Origin: Amoebophrya sp. A120
Taxonomy: Eukaryota > Sar > Dinophyceae > Syndiniales > Amoebophryaceae
NCBI GenBank assembly: GCA_905178155.1
Contig: CAJINV010000025.1
Coordinates: 164,453-228,452 of the forward strand
Direction: 5' to 3'
Length of the DNA: 64,000 nt
Positions 62,838 to 64,000 of this stretch are shown here, piece after piece. The stretch's first letter is position 1. Each line of letters begins with the position of its first letter. Under the pieces are notes generated by a model. The model did no database searches, was not told the DNA's origin, and saw only the letters and a program-made list of their open reading frames with translations. The position numbers and the translations under genes are program-made.

Positions 62838-64000
62838 ATGGATCTCAATGCGGAAGCGGTTCGCTGGTTGGCTGCCACCACCTCCGGCAGTGATGGTGGA
62901 ACGAGAAACAGTAATTATGGTGCGCCAACGACAGCTGCAAATAAAAGAGCATCTGCTGAAATGAATTCCACGCGTCGCGACAGCACGACAACGCTGTTAA
63001 ACAACAACCCCCTTCCCGCTTTTCAGCTGCTGCACCGCGCGTTGAAGCAAGGCATTGTGTACGCATTGCAAATTAATAAGTATGCCGAAGTCTGGAGTAG
63101 ACAAAAATCTGTGTTGCATGGACGGAAAAAGTTGCCTAGCACTTCTAGTAACGCAGAGGGCGAATTTCTCATGCGGAATAGGCACTAAGGCGCTCTTGCG
63201 CAATCTGTGATGCTTGTGGTCGCATTACAAACCAACTTTGTTTTCCACGAGATGCATTGCATTCTTCCAGACCGAGACATTATTTGTTTTTGATATCGTG
63301 GAGAAAGACCTGTTTTTGTTAGCGGAGACCTGGGCGAACCTCGGGCTGGCGTATCGCAAGTTGCAGCAGCACGAGATATACCCAGTGCAAAAGTCTCGTA
63401 CTCCGACGTAGTCGTACTCGTACAAATTACAGTGATGGAGGAGCACGACAAATTTCTCTTCCTGACGAGCTAAATCAAGAACGTGACAATTTTTGAACTT
63501 CCATTGATTTGTAAATGCAATTCCATTTGATGTAATGCTAATGTTGAGAAAATTTGTAGTGTACTATGCAGTTGGTACTCGCTGCACGATAGTACTTTTG
63601 CATTGCATAGTGTGTTGCAGAATGTTTCCGAGTTCGGCACCTCCTCTCCCGTCCACGACCAGCAACAGCTGCAGGATTTATCCACTGCAAAAGTGTGTGG
63701 GTCTGGAAACTTGTGATGCAAGTCAGGGAAAAATGCGTATACTGGAATGCACTGCCAAGCATGACAAGTTTTTCCGTGGTTCAGAGTTGCGTACTCCGCA
63801 TGAGAAACTGCGTTTTTGCATGACAGGGAAGAGAAGCCCTTTGCGGTCACGCAATACTGAGCTCACAGTCATGCCGGACTAGCATGACAAATCCCGGAAT
63901 CTTGGAGACCCAGACATTTTTGCATTTGATAGGATTTGGCCATTTACAATCTGCAGCTTTCCGCCAGCCTGCTCAGACGGGTTTTGGACCACGACAACGA
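62838..64000 (+). CDS. TPR-like protein, 5' part
   Basis: Exons 62838-63059, 63301-63378, 63615-63678 and 63937-64000 (running off the window). It starts MDLNAEAVRWLAATTSGSDG with a disordered N-terminus, then a helical region: FLLAETWANLGLAYRKLQQH has the tetratricopeptide pattern (W-x-x-L/N-L-G-x-A-Y), and LAIYNLQLSASLLRRVLDHD follows in the next exons. A scaffold or chaperone-adaptor role would be typical of TPR proteins; the partner is unknown. Three introners occur in the first 1.1 kb. Confidence 0.6.
63060..63295. mobile_element. introner, family A
   Basis: 236 bp. TSD TTGTG 63055-63059 / TCGTG 63296-63300 (4/5). Left end strongly decayed (GAAGTCTGGAGTAG), right end CTTCCAGACCGAGACAT. 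Confidence 0.88.
63379..63609. mobile_element. introner, family C
   Basis: 231 bp. Flanks AGATA 63374-63378 / GTGTG 63610-63614 do not match, but the 5-nt rule still gives the in-frame join QQHEI-LQNVSEFG. Confidence 0.85.
63679..63931. mobile_element. introner, family A
   Basis: 253 bp. TSD GGATT 63674-63678 / 63932-63936, perfect. Confidence 0.95.

Overview
ORGANISM. The window reads as nuclear DNA of a dinoflagellate, most likely a parasitic Syndiniales species of the Amoebophrya type (inference). The supports are: (i) a perfect copy of the 22-nt dinoflagellate spliced leader at 46356-46377, at the head of a reverse-transcribed mRNA; (ii) genes interrupted by dozens of intron-like inserts with terminal inverted repeats and direct-repeat flanks, the kind of invasive 'introner' reported for Amoebophrya; (iii) every gene I can reconstruct (about 20) lies on the + strand, as in dinoflagellate unidirectional gene arrays; (iv) one gene is a clear CFAP298 (ciliary dynein-assembly) orthologue, so the cell builds flagella.

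THE DOMINANT STRUCTURE: INTRONERS. More than 80 inserts of mostly 115-380 bp interrupt the genes. Letters are my own labels, from the terminal motif: A (GTCTGGGTCTGGAA), B (GAGAGTGCACAACTCCCCC), C (GCAAAAGTATCGTACTCG), D (GTAAAAACGTCCCCACCCC), E (GAAAAATCCCCCCTCCCC), F (GAAAAATGCCCCCACCCC), G (GAAAAAAGTGTTACAG and variants), I (AATCTCAAACGTTACATTC), plus a few orphans (J, K, L). Nearly all start TAT and end ATA and are flanked by a 5-bp target-site duplication (TSD). Removing the element plus one TSD copy restores the reading frame. In the fully reconstructed genes the exon sums are exact multiples of three, and in CFAP298 the joins recreate the known protein. Almost none of these introns can be read as GT-AG. 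Conventional GT-AG introns also exist (three in CFAP298, probably one at 37754 and one near 60044).

LAYOUT. 1-1.1 kb: exons of an unidentified gene. 1.7-3.9: DOT1-like histone methyltransferase. 4.6-8.0: secreted GH71/GH99-like glycoside hydrolase. 8.6-12.2: exostosin-type (GT47) glycosyltransferase. 12.8-18.1: two membrane-protein reading units, possibly one gene; the first intron carries a 309-bp satellite. 19.0-25.5: a 1,149-residue disordered protein with 13 introners. 26.3-27.7: small ORFs and a local duplication. 28.4-30: dispersed repeats and a 776-bp TIR element. 30.6-34.0: alanine-rich, arginine-rich and repeat-containing small proteins. 34.1-36.4: non-coding repeats. 37.1-42.0: an MGGC-type acylated small protein, an Asn/Ser-rich protein and a 59-residue protein whose introner contains a second TIR element. 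42.9-48.0: CFAP298; its last introner contains the spliced-leader retrocopy of another gene. 49.5-51.5: a 183-residue protein. 52.5-54.5: two small ORFs. 54.8-56.9: GC-rich minisatellite and a thrice-repeated module. 56.8-60.3: two unidentified genes. 60.5-62.1: tandem and direct repeats. 62.8-64.0: start of a TPR-like protein that runs off the window.

HOW IT WORKS TOGETHER. There is no operon logic. What connects the loci is mobile DNA turned into introns: introners serve as landing pads for later insertions (satellite, TIR element, poly(A) retroposon, retro-mRNA), which are then removed with the intron and leave the host protein intact.
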